A DNA stretch of 64,000 nucleotides from Nocardia albiluteola (lineage in GTDB: Bacteria; Actinomycetota; Actinomycetes; Mycobacteriales; Mycobacteriaceae), in contig NZ_JAHKNI010000003.1 of NCBI RefSeq assembly GCF_018860155.1, forward strand, positions 673,063 through 737,062, read 5' to 3'. The translations under genes were made by a program, and so were the position numbers. The notes under the pieces were generated by a model that was given only the letters and a program-made list of their open reading frames with translations, was not told the origin of the DNA and ran no database searches. This document shows, one piece after another, positions 18,458 to 27,063 of this stretch (the stretch's first letter is position 1; every line of letters begins with the position of its first letter).

Positions 18458-19381
18458 ATGACCTTCACGGCGGCGTCGTTGACCGCGTTGCGGGTGTTCC
18501 GGGAGGTGGCCGAGCGGGGCACGCTCACCGCGGCCGCCGCGGCGCTCGGCTACACCCAGTCCGCGGTGTCGCGGCAGATCGCCGCCCTCGAACGCGCGGC
18601 GGGTGTACCGCTCGTGCAGCGCCGGCACGACGGGGTCCGCCTGACCCCTGCCGGCCGGATCGTGGCCCGCCGCGCCGCGGTCGTGGTCGACCAGATCGAC
18701 GCCACGGCAAGAGAATTGGCCGGGCTACCCGACGAGCGGGCGACGGTGCGGCTGGGCTGGTTCGCCAGCGCCGGGGCCGGCCTGGTGCCGACCGCGCTGG
18801 CCCGCCTGCGGCACACCCATCCCGGTATCACGGTGCTGGGCCGGGAAGGCGGCACCCCCGCGCTGATCCGCGCCTTACGCGCGGGCACCGTGGATCTCGC
18901 GGTGGTGTCCTCGGCGCCGCCGTATCGTCCGCTCGACGCCGAGACTCCCGCGCTGCAGGTGCAGGTCCTCACCGAACGCGGCCTGCGCATCGCCGTCCCG
19001 GCCGAGCACCCGCTCGCCCGGGGCGACCACATCGATGCCGCCGACCTCCGCGGCCAGTCGTGGATCGCGGGACCCCGCAGCGACGGCGGGATGGGTACCT
19101 GGCCGGGTCTCGACGAGCGGCCCACCGTCGTGCACACCGTTGGTGACTGGCTCGCGAAACTGAACCTCGTCGCGGCGGGCTGCGGAATCACCACTGTGCC
19201 GGCCGGTCTCGTGCCGGTCGCGCCGCCCGGGGTCCGGATCCTGCCCGTCCACGGCGGTCCCGCCGAACAACGCCGGATGTTGCTGGCCCGGCTGCCCGGC
19301 CCGCTACCGGAGCCGGTCGCCCGCCTGGCCGAAACCCTGCGCGCCGTCGCGGTCGACCCCGCCGGTCCCTCGGACGGCTGA
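18458..19381 (+). CDS. LysR-family transcriptional regulator
   Basis: 307 residues. Winged HTH at residues 7-65 (LTALRVFREVAERGTLTAAA to GYTQSAVSRQIAALE) and a periplasmic-binding-like effector domain from about 90 on. ATG 18458 is chosen over GTG 18440, which lies inside the inverted repeat. Divergent from the SDR pair at 17201-18387. Confidence 0.9.
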   Translation: MTFTAASLTALRVFREVAERGTLTAAAAALGYTQSAVSRQIAALERAAGVPLVQRRHDGVRLTPAGRIVARRAAVVVDQIDATARELAGLPDERATVRLGWFASAGAGLVPTALARLRHTHPGITVLGREGGTPALIRALRAGTVDLAVVSSAPPYRPLDAETPALQVQVLTERGLRIAVPAEHPLARGDHIDAADLRGQSWIAGPRSDGGMGTWPGLDERPTVVHTVGDWLAKLNLVAAGCGITTVPAGLVPVAPPGVRILPVHGGPAEQRRMLLARLPGPLPEPVARLAETLRAVAVDPAGPSDG

Positions 19382-19479
19382 ATCCAGCTGCCCGCCAGGG
19401 TGTTTCACGTTCGTGATGCTGCCTTCGGCCGAGGCATGAGTGTCTCTCACGGTGGCGCGGCCCGGATACCGGTCCGGCC

Positions 19480-19692
19480 ACCGCGGAGCGGCAGCGGACC
19501 GTCCACGTCGGCAAGGTCGTCACCAACGCCCTGCACAGCCTGGGACGCAAACCCCTGGTCATCCCCGGCAGCATGAACAAAATCAGCGACTTCATCGGCA
19601 AGTACCTCACCCCACGCCGCATACAGACAATCATGTTCGGACAGCTCATCGGCCGCGCCGCCGGGAATCGACACAGCCGGCCGGCCGAGTGA
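19480..19692 (+). pseudogene. C-terminal remnant of an SDR
   Basis: An open stretch without start reads VVTNALHSLGRKPLVIPG, then MNKISDFIGKYLTPRR and ends at TGA 19690. The VIPG-x-x-N-K element followed by LTPRR is the standard end of a group of SDRs. Nothing of the cofactor or catalytic region is present. It occupies the gap between the LysR gene and the molybdopterin enzyme. Confidence 0.55.
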
Positions 19693-19798
19693 TCACGGAT
19701 TTGTGAATTGCCGTCAGTTGGCCTCGACCGCGCTGCTGTACCCGGGAACACTCGACTTCGACAACGGTCGCCCATACCAGCAGAAGGGGTGTTTTCCC

Positions 19799-21181
19799 GT
19801 GACGACCTCCTCCGACCCGCCACCGGCACAACCTCAGCGTGAGACCGGTCCCGTGGCCGAGGACACGGCTACGGAAACGGAGTCTGGGTCGTACGGATTC
19901 CCGTCTGCGGCGTGGCGGTTCATGGCGAAGAATCCGCCGCCGGGATTCGACCGGATCCGGTGGCGCAGCCCGCTGCGCGGTCCATGGTTGACCTCGGTGT
20001 TCGGCCTGGTGTTGTTGGTGGTGCTGCCGGTCATCGCTATCACCGGTTTGTTGTCCTACATCGCCTACGGCCCAGGATTGGGACAGGCCATCCCGGGCCA
20101 CGTCGGCTGGTTGACACTTCCCACCTTCGACTGGCCATCGCGGCCGTCGTGGCTGTACAGGTTGGCCCAGGGTCTGCATGTGGGGCTGGGATTGGTGATC
20201 ATCCCGGTGGTGCTGGCCAAATTGTGGTCGGTGATCCCCCGGTTGTTCGCCTGGCCGCCCGCGCGCTCGATCGCCCAGGTCATCGAACGAGTCTCACTGC
20301 TGATGCTCGTCGGTGGGATTCTGTTCGAAATCGTCACCGGCGTACTAAATATCCAGTACGACTATATCTTCGGATTCAGCTTCTACACCGCACACTACTT
20401 CGGGGCCTGGGTGTTCATCGCCGGGTTCGTCGCCCACGTCGCGATCAAATTGCCGAAGATGATTTCCAGTCTGCGATCGCGCACCCTGCGCAGCGTGCTG
20501 TCCACCTCCCGCGCCGACACCGAGCCCGAACCCCGCGACATCGACGGTCTCGTCGCTGTGGATCCGATACCTGCCACCCTGAGCCGGCGCGGCGCACTTG
20601 CCCTCGTCGCGGGTGGCTCTGCGCTGGTCGCGGTCCTCACCGCCGGACAGACCCTGGGCGGCATCACCCGCCGGGCCGCGCTCCTGGTGCCGCGCGGCCG
20701 CACCTACGGCAATGGGCCCAACGACTTTCAGGTCAACCGCACCGCCGCCGTCGCGAGAATCGACCCGGCGGCCACCGGCCCCGCCTGGCGCCTGGAACTG
20801 CGCGGTGGTCCGGTCCCACTCGATCTCGACAAATCCGCACTCGCCGCGATGCCCCAGCACACTGTCGACCTGCCGATCGCGTGCGTCGAAGGATGGTCGA
20901 CCGTGCAAACCTGGACCGGCATCCGCCTCGCCGACCTGGCTCAGCACGCAGGCGTCCCCACACCCGGTTCCGCAATCGTGTCGTCGCTGGAACAGGGGGG
21001 CCCTTTCGGTCGTGCGGCGCTGCACCGCAACCAGGTGCTCAACCCCGATGCACTGCTCGCTTTTCGTGTCAACGGGGCCGAGCTGTCCCTCGATCACGGT
21101 TATCCGGCCCGAATCATCGTCCCCGCGCTGCCCGGCGTGCACTGCACCAAATGGGTGCGCTCAATCGAATTCCGGAGCTGA
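19799..21181 (+). CDS. Membrane cytochrome b561-like / molybdopterin oxidoreductase fusion
   Basis: 460 residues. Four helices with histidines in GLHVGLG, TAHYFGAW and VAHVAIKL (residues about 60-220) look like a b-type cytochrome domain; a fifth hydrophobic segment follows SRRGALALVAGG; the rest is a sulfite-oxidase-fold molybdopterin domain with the cofactor-binding cysteine in IACVEGW. Presumed extracytoplasmic oxidation or reduction of a small substrate with electrons passing through the haem domain. GTG 19799 is used, with a purine-rich AGAAGGGG upstream; earlier in-frame starts give non-family sequence. Confidence 0.82.
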   Translation: MTTSSDPPPAQPQRETGPVAEDTATETESGSYGFPSAAWRFMAKNPPPGFDRIRWRSPLRGPWLTSVFGLVLLVVLPVIAITGLLSYIAYGPGLGQAIPGHVGWLTLPTFDWPSRPSWLYRLAQGLHVGLGLVIIPVVLAKLWSVIPRLFAWPPARSIAQVIERVSLLMLVGGILFEIVTGVLNIQYDYIFGFSFYTAHYFGAWVFIAGFVAHVAIKLPKMISSLRSRTLRSVLSTSRADTEPEPRDIDGLVAVDPIPATLSRRGALALVAGGSALVAVLTAGQTLGGITRRAALLVPRGRTYGNGPNDFQVNRTAAVARIDPAATGPAWRLELRGGPVPLDLDKSALAAMPQHTVDLPIACVEGWSTVQTWTGIRLADLAQHAGVPTPGSAIVSSLEQGGPFGRAALHRNQVLNPDALLAFRVNGAELSLDHGYPARIIVPALPGVHCTKWVRSIEFRS

Positions 21182-21184
21182 CTG

Positions 21185-21853
21185 ATGCGACGCCTGATCG
21201 CGTTCAGCAAGTCCGTCTACGGCGCGCACCCACTGCACCTGCTCGTCCTACTCGCCTCCCTCGCGCTCGGTGCGTACGCCGTATACACCCTCGGCCTGCG
21301 CCAGCTGTTCAACCCGAACGTGTGGTGGCAATCGATCATCGTCTGGTTTGCCGTTGCGATCATCGGCCACGACCTGATTCTCTTTCCGCTGTACACGCTT
21401 GCCGACCGCCTCGTGCCCACACCGACCCGCGGCCATCGGATACCTGCGACGAACTACCTGCGCATCCCCACCCTCGCTGCCGGACTGCTGTTGCTGCTCT
21501 TTTTTCCGGGCATCATCGAACAAGGCGCGACCACCTACCACAATGCGACAGGCCTGACTCAACAACCGTTCCTTTCCCGATGGCTCGTCATCACCGCCGT
21601 CCTGTACGCCCTGAGCGCATTGGCCTACGCCATCGCCTCATTCATCGCGTCCAAGCGGCGCCGCGGGCGAGGGCGATCCCGTGAGCAACCGCATGCAACA
21701 ACGTGGGCAAGACATCGCGGCCGCCGACGGCCAGTCCAGCCCAGGACGAAACGCTTCCGGGCCATGACCAGCGCGCGGCGCTGGCGGGCCGGTACACGCA
21801 ACCTGGCATGGGCCGCGCGGCGACGGATGCAGCGAGCCTTTCGACCCCGTTGA
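21185..21853 (+). CDS. Four-helix membrane protein, partner of molybdopterin enzyme
   Basis: 222 residues with four membrane helices in the first 160 and a long arginine-rich cytosolic tail (KRRRGRGRSR onward). It starts 3 bases after the stop of the molybdopterin enzyme gene with GGAG upstream, so the two are translated together. Histidines in IIGHDLIL and one in TYHNATG could bind haem but this is not clear. Family not recognised by name. Confidence 0.75.
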   Translation: MRRLIAFSKSVYGAHPLHLLVLLASLALGAYAVYTLGLRQLFNPNVWWQSIIVWFAVAIIGHDLILFPLYTLADRLVPTPTRGHRIPATNYLRIPTLAAGLLLLLFFPGIIEQGATTYHNATGLTQQPFLSRWLVITAVLYALSALAYAIASFIASKRRRGRGRSREQPHATTWARHRGRRRPVQPRTKRFRAMTSARRWRAGTRNLAWAARRRMQRAFRPR

Positions 21854-22095
21854 CAGATCGCGGCCGGACCGGTGGCGGATCGCATGGCCCTGCTCGGCTC
21901 AGCCCGGAGTAGCAGTCCCAGGCCGTCCGCGGAAGCCCCAAGGATCACTGCGCCAGTCCAACGCACCCAATGCTGAAATGAACCCGCCTCGAACTGGTCG
22001 TCGGCTCGAACTTCAATGGGGTGTAACGGAATTGCGTCCGAGGAGTCTGAACAAGTGGGCAGTGGTAGCCGCGCGAGCGGCATGCGGCAGCCCCC

Positions 22096-22290
22096 GGGCA
22101 CCTCCGCCGGCACGATCTGCGGCACACGAGACCGACATGGATGGCGGATGCCGGTGTGCCTCTGCACGTGCTTCAGAAGATCGTAGGACATGCCGGACAA
22201 GCATGAGCATTATTACCGCCACGTACACGCCACGAAGACCGAACGTGTTGTTGCAGTTGATAAGTGGATGAGTTTCGACGGTAGGGAACA
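22096..22290 (+). pseudogene. Tyrosine recombinase (integrase) C-terminal relic
   Basis: The frame through 22111 reads HDLRHT, then WMADAGVPLHVLQKIVGHAGQ: the catalytic H-x-L-R box and the G-H box of phage-type integrases at normal spacing. A stop (TGA) follows at once; a one-base shift restores HYYRHVHATKTERV, which looks like the region around the catalytic tyrosine. No N-terminal part is present. Confidence 0.65.
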
Positions 22291-23069
22291 GCGTGTCGGA
22301 CAGTCCGCCATGCTGCGCCGCGTGCTCTGACCGACTTGGCGGCAGCGTGCACGGGAGTGCACGCTCAATCACGCTGTGGCGCTTAGATGCCCGTAACGAT
22401 GACCGCGTGACATTCGGCGGCGGAAAGGCCAACGTGACCTCGAGCTACGCGGCGGACGCAGCATCGACGGCGTCGCCGCCCGCGCCGGCCAGCGTGTCCT
22501 GGCTCCGGCGAGGAATGCGGCCGGTCGTGATTCTCCGGTGGGCGCGGTACCGCTCCTGGAAGGCGGCGGCGCCCTCCGCAGGCAGACCACGTTGTGCGCT
22601 CAGGTAGATCGGCGCGGTAGCCGGCGGCTTCGATTCGGCGTCCCGTGTCCCGGCTGTGGTCGACTCTCGTACCGCGGTGCTGGTCCACTGTCTTGGAATT
22701 TGAGGTATGTCATGGGATTTGCTCGAGACGCGGGCGATTGCGGCCGGATCCGCCGGGGTATGGGTTGCAATTCGAACTCGGACCGGAACAGTTCCAGTTA
22801 CGCCATGATAGCCTCGCGATAAACCCTCGGTCGGAGATGCGTGGCCCAGGGTGCGTGGCGTCGGCGAATCCGGTTCGCTGCCTGCAGATTTTGCAATTCC
22901 CACGGCGACGGACGCGGCCGAAGCCCCGATATGGACCCGAAACACGTTTGCTACCAATCGATTCAGACGCTTTCGAGACGGGCGGATTGTCGGACCATCC
23001 GGGTAACTTGGCAGTTATCAGCGCCCTATCGAAAGTCTCTGGGGCAACGTACTAAGGGGGCGGAGGGTC
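22291..23069. other. Intergenic region, no gene recognised
   Basis: Several open frames occur on both strands but none shows a family motif or a good ribosome-binding site. The right end (GGAGGG at 23062) belongs to the next gene. Together with the integrase relic this looks like decayed mobile DNA. Confidence 0.5.
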
Positions 23070-24383
23070 GTGTCGAACATCGACGAGCGTATCCGGATGG
23101 CTGTGGAATGGCTGCGCGGCAGCCAGATACCGCATATCAGCGGGGGTGCGGGCTGGGGCTGGATACCTGATGTGCCACCCAATCCGCAGAACACCGCCGA
23201 GGTGGTCTGCGTTCTGCATCGCGCCGGTTGCGAAATCCCGCGTGCCGCAAAGGTCGCCATGTTGGTGCGGGCAACGGTCGTGCAACGGCCGAATGGCGAC
23301 GAATGGTACTTCCGTACCCCGATCGATGTCGCGTGGCGCATCCGCGCGCTGCGCTGCCTGAAGATCGAGGAGTCCGATCCCGATCTGGCCGGAGCTGTGC
23401 GATCCCTACTGGATCAACAGGACTCCGAAACCGGTGGCTGGCGGATATCGGGTTTCCTCGGCCCGGTATCGATCACCGCGACCTCCGCCGCCGTCGAGGC
23501 GCTCATCGGTGACAGCGGCTTCGACGGTGAACGGCACCAAGCCATCTCGCGTGGCATCGGATATCTGGTCTCGGCGATCTATCAGGACCCACGTTCACTG
23601 CCGATCTACGCGGCGGCGCACATCGCCGCCGTGCTCGCTCGCCCCGAGATCGTCCGAATCGGTGACAAGCGTGCGGAGCGGGCGTGCGCGATGGCGGTCA
23701 AACGGCTGCTGACCGGGCTGCGCCGAGGCGAATGCGAGATCGAGACCGAGATCTTTCGGCGTGACGATCTCGTGGACACCTGGCGCCATCTCACCCTGCA
23801 TCTGGCGGTCGGTGCGGTGATTTCCGCCGACAGCCGCACCATTTTCGATCCCGCGGTGCGTGCGGCGATCGTCGTGCTGCTCGACATGCAGGAGATGGAT
23901 GCGCTGGCCATCTATCGGGGCGGCTTCCGCATCTCCGACGAGGGACCGGTCACCTCCTACGCCACCACTCAGGCGCTGGAAGCCCTGCTGCAGGTGCGGC
24001 CGGCGATCAACGAGCGAGTGAACCCGGGGAGGGTGTACGACGAGATCTGCCGGGCCGACGGCACCCATCGCACGGATCCGCAGGCGATCGCCGCGATGCG
24101 CGGCCACCGCATGCTGATGAATTCCACTGCGGGAGCGGCGTTGTTGCTGATCGGTACGGCGGCCGGTGCCACGGTATTCGCGCTGGCGGTGGGCTTCGAC
24201 ACCGTATACGGCACGATCGGCAGTCGGGCCCTGGTGGTGTGGGGCACGGTGCTCATCGCCTTCGGCACCTACTGCGGGCTGGCCACGTACTTTCCGCGAC
24301 TACCGAAAGGGCGGGTGGCGAGCGCGGTGTTCGCCGCGTTCACAGCGCTCGTGCTGCCTGTGGTCACTTACCTGCTGGCCTAG
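23070..24383 (+). CDS. Alpha/alpha-toroid (prenyltransferase/squalene-cyclase-like) protein with C-terminal membrane helices
   Basis: 437 residues. The first 340 form repeated helical-pair units with QW-like elements (GWGWIPDVPPNPQNTAEVV, SETGGWRIS, YRGGFRISDEGPVTSYATT), as in terpene-cyclase and prenyltransferase toroids. Neither the squalene-cyclase DxDD motif nor a clear zinc site is visible, so enzymatic activity is uncertain. The last 90 residues hold three membrane helices. GTG 23070 is used although GGAGGG is close to it; ATG 23097 is an alternative. No operon partner is clear; the downstream EamA gene starts 3 bases later. Confidence 0.72.
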   Translation: MSNIDERIRMAVEWLRGSQIPHISGGAGWGWIPDVPPNPQNTAEVVCVLHRAGCEIPRAAKVAMLVRATVVQRPNGDEWYFRTPIDVAWRIRALRCLKIEESDPDLAGAVRSLLDQQDSETGGWRISGFLGPVSITATSAAVEALIGDSGFDGERHQAISRGIGYLVSAIYQDPRSLPIYAAAHIAAVLARPEIVRIGDKRAERACAMAVKRLLTGLRRGECEIETEIFRRDDLVDTWRHLTLHLAVGAVISADSRTIFDPAVRAAIVVLLDMQEMDALAIYRGGFRISDEGPVTSYATTQALEALLQVRPAINERVNPGRVYDEICRADGTHRTDPQAIAAMRGHRMLMNSTAGAALLLIGTAAGATVFALAVGFDTVYGTIGSRALVVWGTVLIAFGTYCGLATYFPRLPKGRVASAVFAAFTALVLPVVTYLLA

Positions 24384-24386
24384 CCT

Positions 24387-25292
24387 ATGGCTACTCTGAT
24401 TGGTCTGCCTATGGTTACTCCAACTGCCCGGGGTACGGCCGCTCCGATTGCTCTCATGATCGCCGTGACCTGCCTGTGGGGTACCTCCAGCGCACTGCTG
24501 GCGGCACTGGCGGCCCCGACCACGGCGGGTCTGGTCGCCCTCGGCGGGGCGGTGCCGCTGCTGGTGTCGGCGCGGTTGCGCGGACAGCACCCGTGGGCAA
24601 CGCTCATCGCCCACCCGGCGCTGTACGTCCAGCTGGGCGTGCTGGAAGCCGCGAATCTGGCGCTGTACATCGCGGCGCTGCGGGTCGGCCCGCTGCCGGT
24701 GGTGGTCGCCCTGCACCTGACGGCGCCGGTATTGATCATCGCCGTGGCGCTGCTGCGCGGACGACGGGCGCCGACGCTTCCGGTACTGCTCGAACTGCTC
24801 CTGGTCGCGGCGGCGATCTGGCTGGTCAGCGGACGCCACCCAGGCGGTACGGCGGTGGGGTCGGTCGTGGCCGGATGTGGACTGGCACTCGGCAGCGCGG
24901 CTTGCGTGGCGATGCTGGTCAGTGTGATAGCGCGGCAGCCGGGGCCGAACCACACGACCACCTCCGCGGGACTGCAACTGTTGCTGGGTGGGGCCGCGAG
25001 CAGCCCACTGCTCGCGCTCGATCCACCGTCGGCGCCGGTTGCGGCCGAGCTGGCCGCGGTCGGCGCCCTGCTCCTCGGGCCCGGATTCGCCCTGTATTGG
25101 CAGGCGCTGCGGTGGCTGGACGCGGCGACGGCCAGCGTCATCGGGCTCAACGAGGCGGTGGTGGCCACACTGGTGGGGGCGGTGTGCACCCGAAGTCTGC
25201 CCGGCTCCGCGACTGCCGCAGCGGGCGTGCTCATTCTGATCGCGGTCGGGCTAGAGCAGCGTTCGGCGCCACGACGGCGTGTGCCGCCCTGA
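24387..25292 (+). CDS. EamA/DMT-superfamily exporter
   Basis: 301 residues with about ten membrane helices in two EamA halves. The signature CLWGTSSALLAALA is in helix 1 and GLNEAVVATLVGA in the last pair. Relatives export amino acids or similar metabolites (RhtA-like). It starts 3 bases after the toroid gene stop and overlaps the convergent TrpF-like gene by 62 bases at its 3' end. Confidence 0.87.
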   Translation: MATLIGLPMVTPTARGTAAPIALMIAVTCLWGTSSALLAALAAPTTAGLVALGGAVPLLVSARLRGQHPWATLIAHPALYVQLGVLEAANLALYIAALRVGPLPVVVALHLTAPVLIIAVALLRGRRAPTLPVLLELLLVAAAIWLVSGRHPGGTAVGSVVAGCGLALGSAACVAMLVSVIARQPGPNHTTTSAGLQLLLGGAASSPLLALDPPSAPVAAELAAVGALLLGPGFALYWQALRWLDAATASVIGLNEAVVATLVGAVCTRSLPGSATAAAGVLILIAVGLEQRSAPRRRVPP

Positions 25293-25929
25293 CGAAGTCG
25301 CTGCAATCCGATGGATCCTTGTCGCCGCGCGAGTCGTCGACGCCGGAGTTGACATCGACCCAGGACGGCCTCACCGCATCGATGGCCGCGGTGAGGTTGC
25401 GCGGGTTGAGGCCCCCGGCCAGCATGACCGGGAATTCCGATTCGGCGAGCAGGTCGACGATGCGTGCGCTGATCGACCAGTCGTGCGTGCGCCCGGTTCC
25501 GCCGAGCCGGTGTGCGGACCGCGAATCGAGCACTATCCCATCGCAATTCGGTGCCGCTCGCATGGCTGCGTCGACCGCGTCCGGCCCGGTCACGTGGACC
25601 GCGCGGATCACCCGCCGCCCGGCCGCGTCCCGCCGGACCGCGCGCACGGTGTCGAGCGAGATCAGCCCGTGTAACTGGATGCAGTCCACGCCGATCCGGT
25701 CGGCGAGGCGCAGTACGGCGCCCGCATCGGTGAGATGGGTGACCAGCACGCGCTCCATCGACGACGGCACCAGTCGCGACAGTCGCAGGGCCCGCTCGAC
25801 GTCGAGTTCATCCTCACTGAAATGCGTCGTGCCCGAAATGAACCCGGCCGCATCGGCATTGGCCGCGACAACGGCCCGGAGATCGGACTCGGTCCGGATG
25901 CCGCAGATTTTCGCTCGGACGTTGATCAT
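25231..25929 (-). CDS. trpF: Phosphoribosylanthranilate isomerase-like protein
   Basis: 232 residues, single TIM barrel. The TrpF start motif KICGI supplies the catalytic cysteine, and the C-terminal strands LAGGLNP and VDVNSGVD supply the phosphate site and acid. The usual VFxPxSPR segment is replaced by GFISGTTHFSEDEL, so the protein is divergent and might act on another Amadori substrate. ATG 25929 (MINVRAKIC) is used; an in-frame GTG lies 6 bases upstream. It is outside any trp operon and convergent with the EamA gene. Confidence 0.8.
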   Translation of the reverse strand: MINVRAKICGIRTESDLRAVVAANADAAGFISGTTHFSEDELDVERALRLSRLVPSSMERVLVTHLTDAGAVLRLADRIGVDCIQLHGLISLDTVRAVRRDAAGRRVIRAVHVTGPDAVDAAMRAAPNCDGIVLDSRSAHRLGGTGRTHDWSISARIVDLLAESEFPVMLAGGLNPRNLTAAIDAVRPSWVDVNSGVDDSRGDKDPSDCSDFVRAAHAVVAPNAALARPRSE

Positions 25930-26145
25930 CGACACACGATACTGCCCAGACTGTGCCTACCCGCCTGGTTGTTGGAGGCGCACCGGAGCTGACCGATCAC
26001 CCCGGCGCGGGCCGGATCGCTCGAGTGCGAACCGACGCCGGGCCTACCGCACGAATCCGATTGCTACCGGGACAGATCCATTGACAGTCCAAATGGACTG
26101 TGAAAACGTTTCGACACCATCGCTGCCGAGGTTTGGGACGCCGAC

Positions 26146-27063
26146 ATGACTTTCATCGGAGACACCGTCGACTACGAAGTGCGTGAACGTCGCGCTTACC
26201 TCACGTTGAATCGCCCCGACAGGCTCAACGCGATCACCGCCGACATGGCCCGAGAGATCGAGGACGCGGTTGCCCAGGCGAATGCCGACGATTCGGTGCG
26301 CGTCATCGTGGTCCAGGGAGCGGGGCGTGCGTTCTGCGCAGGCTACGACCTGAAGGTCTATGCCGAGGGCGGCGTGGAACACCAAGGCACGGTGTGGGAT
26401 CCGATCAAGGACTTCCGGATGATGAAGGGCAACACCGACCACTTCTTCTCGCTCTGGCGATCGGCGAAGCCGACTGTCGCCAAGGTTCACGGGTATGCCG
26501 TTGCGGGTGGCAGCGATATCGCTCTTTCGTGCGATCTGGTGGTGATGGCCGAGGACGCCCAGATCGGATATATGCCTGCACGGGTGTGGGGGTGCCCGAC
26601 GACCGCGATGTGGGTCTATCGTCTCGGCGCCGAACGTGCCAAGCGCATGCTGCTCACCGGCGACACCATCGACGGTGTCCGGGCCCGGGAGTGGGGGCTG
26701 GTCATCGACGCTGTTCCCGCAGCCGAACTCGACGCCGCGGTCGAAAAGCTCGTCGATCGTATGGCAGGTATCCCGATCAATCAGCTGGTCATGCAGAAGA
26801 TGATGATCAACCAGGCCTATGACAACATGGGCCTGCAGACAACCCAGAATCTCGCCGTGTTGTTCGACGGCATAACACGGCATTCTCCAGAAGGTCGCTG
26901 GTTTGTCGACTTCGCCCAGGAACACGGCTTCGGCACCGCGGTCCAGTGGCGCGACAGCGGCCGCTTGATTCCCGACGGCGGAGGTGACATCCCCACCGAG
27001 GACGAAATCGCCCGAATGAAGCGAGAACTCGACGAGAAGGCCGCGGCACAGGCGAGCCGATGA
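26146..27063 (+). CDS. Enoyl-CoA hydratase/isomerase (crotonase) family
   Basis: 305 residues. Oxyanion-hole elements: GRAFCAGYDLKVYAEGG and GYAVAGGSDIALSCD; the position of the usual catalytic glutamate is within MPARVWGCPT, where none is obvious, so hydration versus isomerase or hydrolase action is open. The C-terminal 50 residues extend beyond a minimal crotonase. First gene of an operon; its stop overlaps the ligase ATG (ATGA). Confidence 0.88.
   Translation: MTFIGDTVDYEVRERRAYLTLNRPDRLNAITADMAREIEDAVAQANADDSVRVIVVQGAGRAFCAGYDLKVYAEGGVEHQGTVWDPIKDFRMMKGNTDHFFSLWRSAKPTVAKVHGYAVAGGSDIALSCDLVVMAEDAQIGYMPARVWGCPTTAMWVYRLGAERAKRMLLTGDTIDGVRAREWGLVIDAVPAAELDAAVEKLVDRMAGIPINQLVMQKMMINQAYDNMGLQTTQNLAVLFDGITRHSPEGRWFVDFAQEHGFGTAVQWRDSGRLIPDGGGDIPTEDEIARMKRELDEKAAAQASR

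Noticed and set aside
22445..22957. 170-codon minus-strand frame in the long gap
   Set aside because: No family resemblance, no ribosome-binding site, and it lies in decayed DNA.
24239..26149. 636-codon open frame on the plus strand with YGYS-like repeats near 24380
   Set aside because: It crosses the toroid, EamA and TrpF genes out of frame; the YGYS words come from a chance repeat of GCCTATGG-type words around the EamA start.
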